Origin: a virus
IMG/VR virus record: IMGVR_UViG_3300044631_000443
Coordinates: 1-24,822 of that record
Direction: 5' to 3' (one strand)
Length of the DNA stretch: 24,822 nucleotides
Position numbers and translations under genes: made by a program. Numbering within the stretch: the first letter of the stretch is position 1; each line of letters starts with the position of its first letter. The notes under the pieces were generated by a model. The model made no database searches. It was not told where the DNA came from and saw only the letters and a program-made list of their open reading frames with translations. Below are positions 22,427 to 24,822 of this stretch, in pieces.

Positions 22427-23704
22427 ATGACTGACTATCAGATCATCAAGACGAAATACGGCATCACCGCAGGTGTTGTCCCACCAGGACTGACCACGGG
22501 AGAACTGGCTGTCAACATTGCCGATGCCATCCTCTTCGTCGGAGGAACGGCAGGAAATGCCATTCCAATCGTCAGCGGTGGAACCGGCGGCGGTGGTGGA
22601 AGCGGTGTGGGTGGATTCACCTATTCATCGACTCCACCCGTTTCCCCGACCGTGGGATACAGATGGATCGACGCAGACACGGGCAAGGAATATGTCTGGG
22701 TATCCGATGGAACCAGTGACCAATGGATTCAGCCGATGGTGGATTCTGTTGTTGGAGCCACTGGAGCCACGGGTCCACTTCCCACCAACTTCGTTCAATC
22801 GTTCAATGGAGCGACTGGTGTAGTTTCGTTCGTGAACTTCGTGTCTAGTGTGAATGGGGAAACCGGTTCTGTCACGAACGTGGCAAGAACCAACCAAGGA
22901 AACACCTTCAGCGTCAGACAGGTCATGAATGCTGGCATCACCGCATCCGACCTGTTCGTCTCTGGTGGTGCTACATTCAACGGTGTGGTGGGATTCGCAG
23001 ATGGATCTACGCAAAACACGGCATATCTTCCGTCAAACTACGGTCCAAAGATAACCGACTGGGTTGGTGGGATTACGCAGAACATCATCATCAATCCACA
23101 TGGAACAGTAGCCACAGGAACATCGAATACGGTGAATTTGGGAACCACCGGCGGATATCGTATGTTCCTGCATCCATTCTTCTTCGGTAGCGGGGCAACC
23201 ATTTCGCGAATAGTAACCATGCAGGGTGGAGCCGCCTCTACTTCTGGTCATACTGGTGCTCTCAAGTTTGTCGTCTACGGAACCAACCTAAACTCAGGTC
23301 TTCCTTTCAGAAAGATCTACGAGAGTTCTTCGCTCAACCTCACATCTACCGATTTTCAAAGATTTGAAGCAGTGCCCAGCGTTAGGATCAATCCCGGAAC
23401 ATACTGGATCGGGTTCATAATGGACATGACCCCAAAGGTCGGTCTGACGTATTCCTGGTCCGTCATAACAAACAGTGCCGCTGTCTGGGAAGACTATCAA
23501 AACAGATTCTTCAGCAACAACAACCTGAGTCACCTAAGATACACGTTCTCGTCCATGACGCTGGGCAATACTCTGGAGCACGGATTCACCGCAGCACTTG
23601 CCCATAGTGCCACCGTGTCGGCATCGCCAGCGGTTGGATTTGGAACTTCTGAGATGCATTCATCTTCCAGGTCACCTTGGGTGGGAGTGGCGATACAGCA
23701 ATGA
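22427..23704 (+). CDS. Tail fibre / structural protein
   Basis: 425 residues, rich in Gly, Ser, Thr and Val, with few charged residues. The N-terminus (KYGITAGVVPPGLTTGELAVNIADAILFVG) is the pattern by which many phage fibre proteins begin (Gly-Glu-Leu-Ala-x-Asn ... Leu-Phe-x-Gly). A Gly-rich linker follows, then YRWIDADTGKEYVWV, and [24 protein letters not shown], a module repeated in the next fibre gene. The remainder (residues about 200-425) is beta-rich and probably the variable receptor-facing part. It lacks a good ribosome-binding site; ATG 22427 is the first start in frame. Ends in ATGA overlap with the next gene. Confidence 0.82.
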   Translation: MTDYQIIKTKYGITAGVVPPGLTTGELAVNIADAILFVGGTAGNAIPIVSGGTGGGGGSGVGGFTYSSTPPVSPTVGYRWIDADTGKEYVWVSDGTSDQWIQPMVDSVVGATGATGPLPTNFVQSFNGATGVVSFVNFVSSVNGETGSVTNVARTNQGNTFSVRQVMNAGITASDLFVSGGATFNGVVGFADGSTQNTAYLPSNYGPKITDWVGGITQNIIINPHGTVATGTSNTVNLGTTGGYRMFLHPFFFGSGATISRIVTMQGGAASTSGHTGALKFVVYGTNLNSGLPFRKIYESSSLNLTSTDFQRFEAVPSVRINPGTYWIGFIMDMTPKVGLTYSWSVITNSAAVWEDYQNRFFSNNNLSHLRYTFSSMTLGNTLEHGFTAALAHSATVSASPAVGFGTSEMHSSSRSPWVGVAIQQ

Positions 23705-24291
23705 CGATCAGCAAAGTCCTCATTTGCGACGAAAATGGAAATGTCTTTTCCGAAGACAACAGGGTGTTTTCTCATCTCAAGGAGTTCACACTGGCTTCAA
23801 TCAAGCAAGCCGCCAAGGAGGAGATTCTCTCCCGCTATCCTGAGTTCAAGCAGAGGAACCTGTCCATGGGAATCCTCACCGCCGAAGAGGAGAGGGAGAT
23901 CCGAAACGGGATAGAGAGCATACGGCTGTATGCCCACTCGCTTGAGGATAGAGTCCTAGCAGTCCAATGGAACGGTCAGGAATCCACCCGTGTAGCAGCC
24001 TGTGATGAGATATCGTCCATATCGTGGAACTATGCCGTGGAAGCACCTCCTGCTCCCGTCAGATACACCTCCTACGAGTTCCTGTTGCGGTTCACCCCGC
24101 AGGAGAGGGCTGCTTTCCGTGCTGCCGCGATGACCGATCCACTGGTCGCTGACTTTCAGCAACTGGCTACAGCCGCACAGCAGGTCATCTCCAACGACCC
24201 CAACACTGTTGCAGGAATGAACTACCTCGTCTCGGTCGGACTCCTCGCGCAGCAGAGGGCAAACGAGATACTGGGCGTATCAGAGAAATAA
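23701..24291 (+). CDS. Fibre-associated hypothetical protein, possible assembly factor
   Basis: 196 residues from ATG 23701 (ATGA overlap); a reading from 23677 is inside the fibre gene. Two helical parts are visible. The first contains IKQAAKEEILSRYPEFKQRNLSMGI, a form seen in proteins encoded next to tail fibres. The second contains EFLLRFTPQERAAFRAAAMTDPLVADF and VAGMNYLVSVGLLAQQRANEIL, a small helical module I associate with phage fibre neighbourhoods. A role in fibre trimer assembly is plausible from context only. Confidence 0.6.
   Translation: MTISKVLICDENGNVFSEDNRVFSHLKEFTLASIKQAAKEEILSRYPEFKQRNLSMGILTAEEEREIRNGIESIRLYAHSLEDRVLAVQWNGQESTRVAACDEISSISWNYAVEAPPAPVRYTSYEFLLRFTPQERAAFRAAAMTDPLVADFQQLATAAQQVISNDPNTVAGMNYLVSVGLLAQQRANEILGVSEK

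Positions 24292-24822
<531 letters not shown>

Overview
This window is part of the genome of a T4-like myovirus, probably uncultured or environmental. All supportable genes lie on the + strand, packed end to end with 1-14 nt overlaps or very short gaps. Recognisable T4-type genes fix the identity: clamp-loader small subunit gp62, translational repressor RegA, family B DNA polymerase gp43, recombinase UvsX, replicative helicase gp41 and primase gp61. The nucleotide genes (trimeric dUTPase, ThyX, an Nmad1/DUF1599 protein), a GroES-like co-chaperonin and the gp43 - Sm-like protein - uvsX order recall marine and freshwater relatives of T4 more than T4 itself. The host cannot be named from the sequence.

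Layout. 1-761: end of an Ala-rich protein and a coiled-coil hypothetical. 758-1614: gp62 and regA. 1654-6351: GT2 glycosyltransferase, dUTPase, Nmad1, GroES-like, and a DNA methyltransferase carrying a LAGLIDADG intein. 6359-9680: gene 43, interrupted twice: by a 731-bp insertion carrying a GIY-YIG homing endonuclease gene, and about 130 bp further on by a 5-nt frame scar right after polymerase motif B. 9757-11084: Sm-like protein and UvsX. 11071-17295: nine tightly overlapping genes for sugar transfer and sugar activation, inserted between uvsX and gene 41. 17292-19785: a sigma70-like promoter, then helicase and primase. 19785-20643: a small hypothetical and ThyX. 20658-24822: tail fibre or virion adhesin genes with collagen-like Gly-X-Y segments, the last one running off the right edge.

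How the genes work together. The replisome (gp62, split gp43, gp41, gp61), recombination (UvsX) and nucleotide supply (dUTPase, ThyX) genes form the backbone. DNA marking is represented by the methyltransferase and the Nmad1 protein. The sugar island contains five glycosyltransferase-like genes, a HAD phosphatase, a sugar-phosphate nucleotidyltransferase, a GDPD-like protein and a SAM methyltransferase. That is enough to suggest synthesis and decoration of a short glycan on virion, DNA or host surface; the acceptor is unknown.

The most unusual features are the doubly disrupted polymerase with apparent co-conversion tracts, a hairpin that would mask the homing endonuclease start, a canonical intein two kilobases upstream of it, and a gene 41 promoter placed so that its mRNA would be nearly leaderless.
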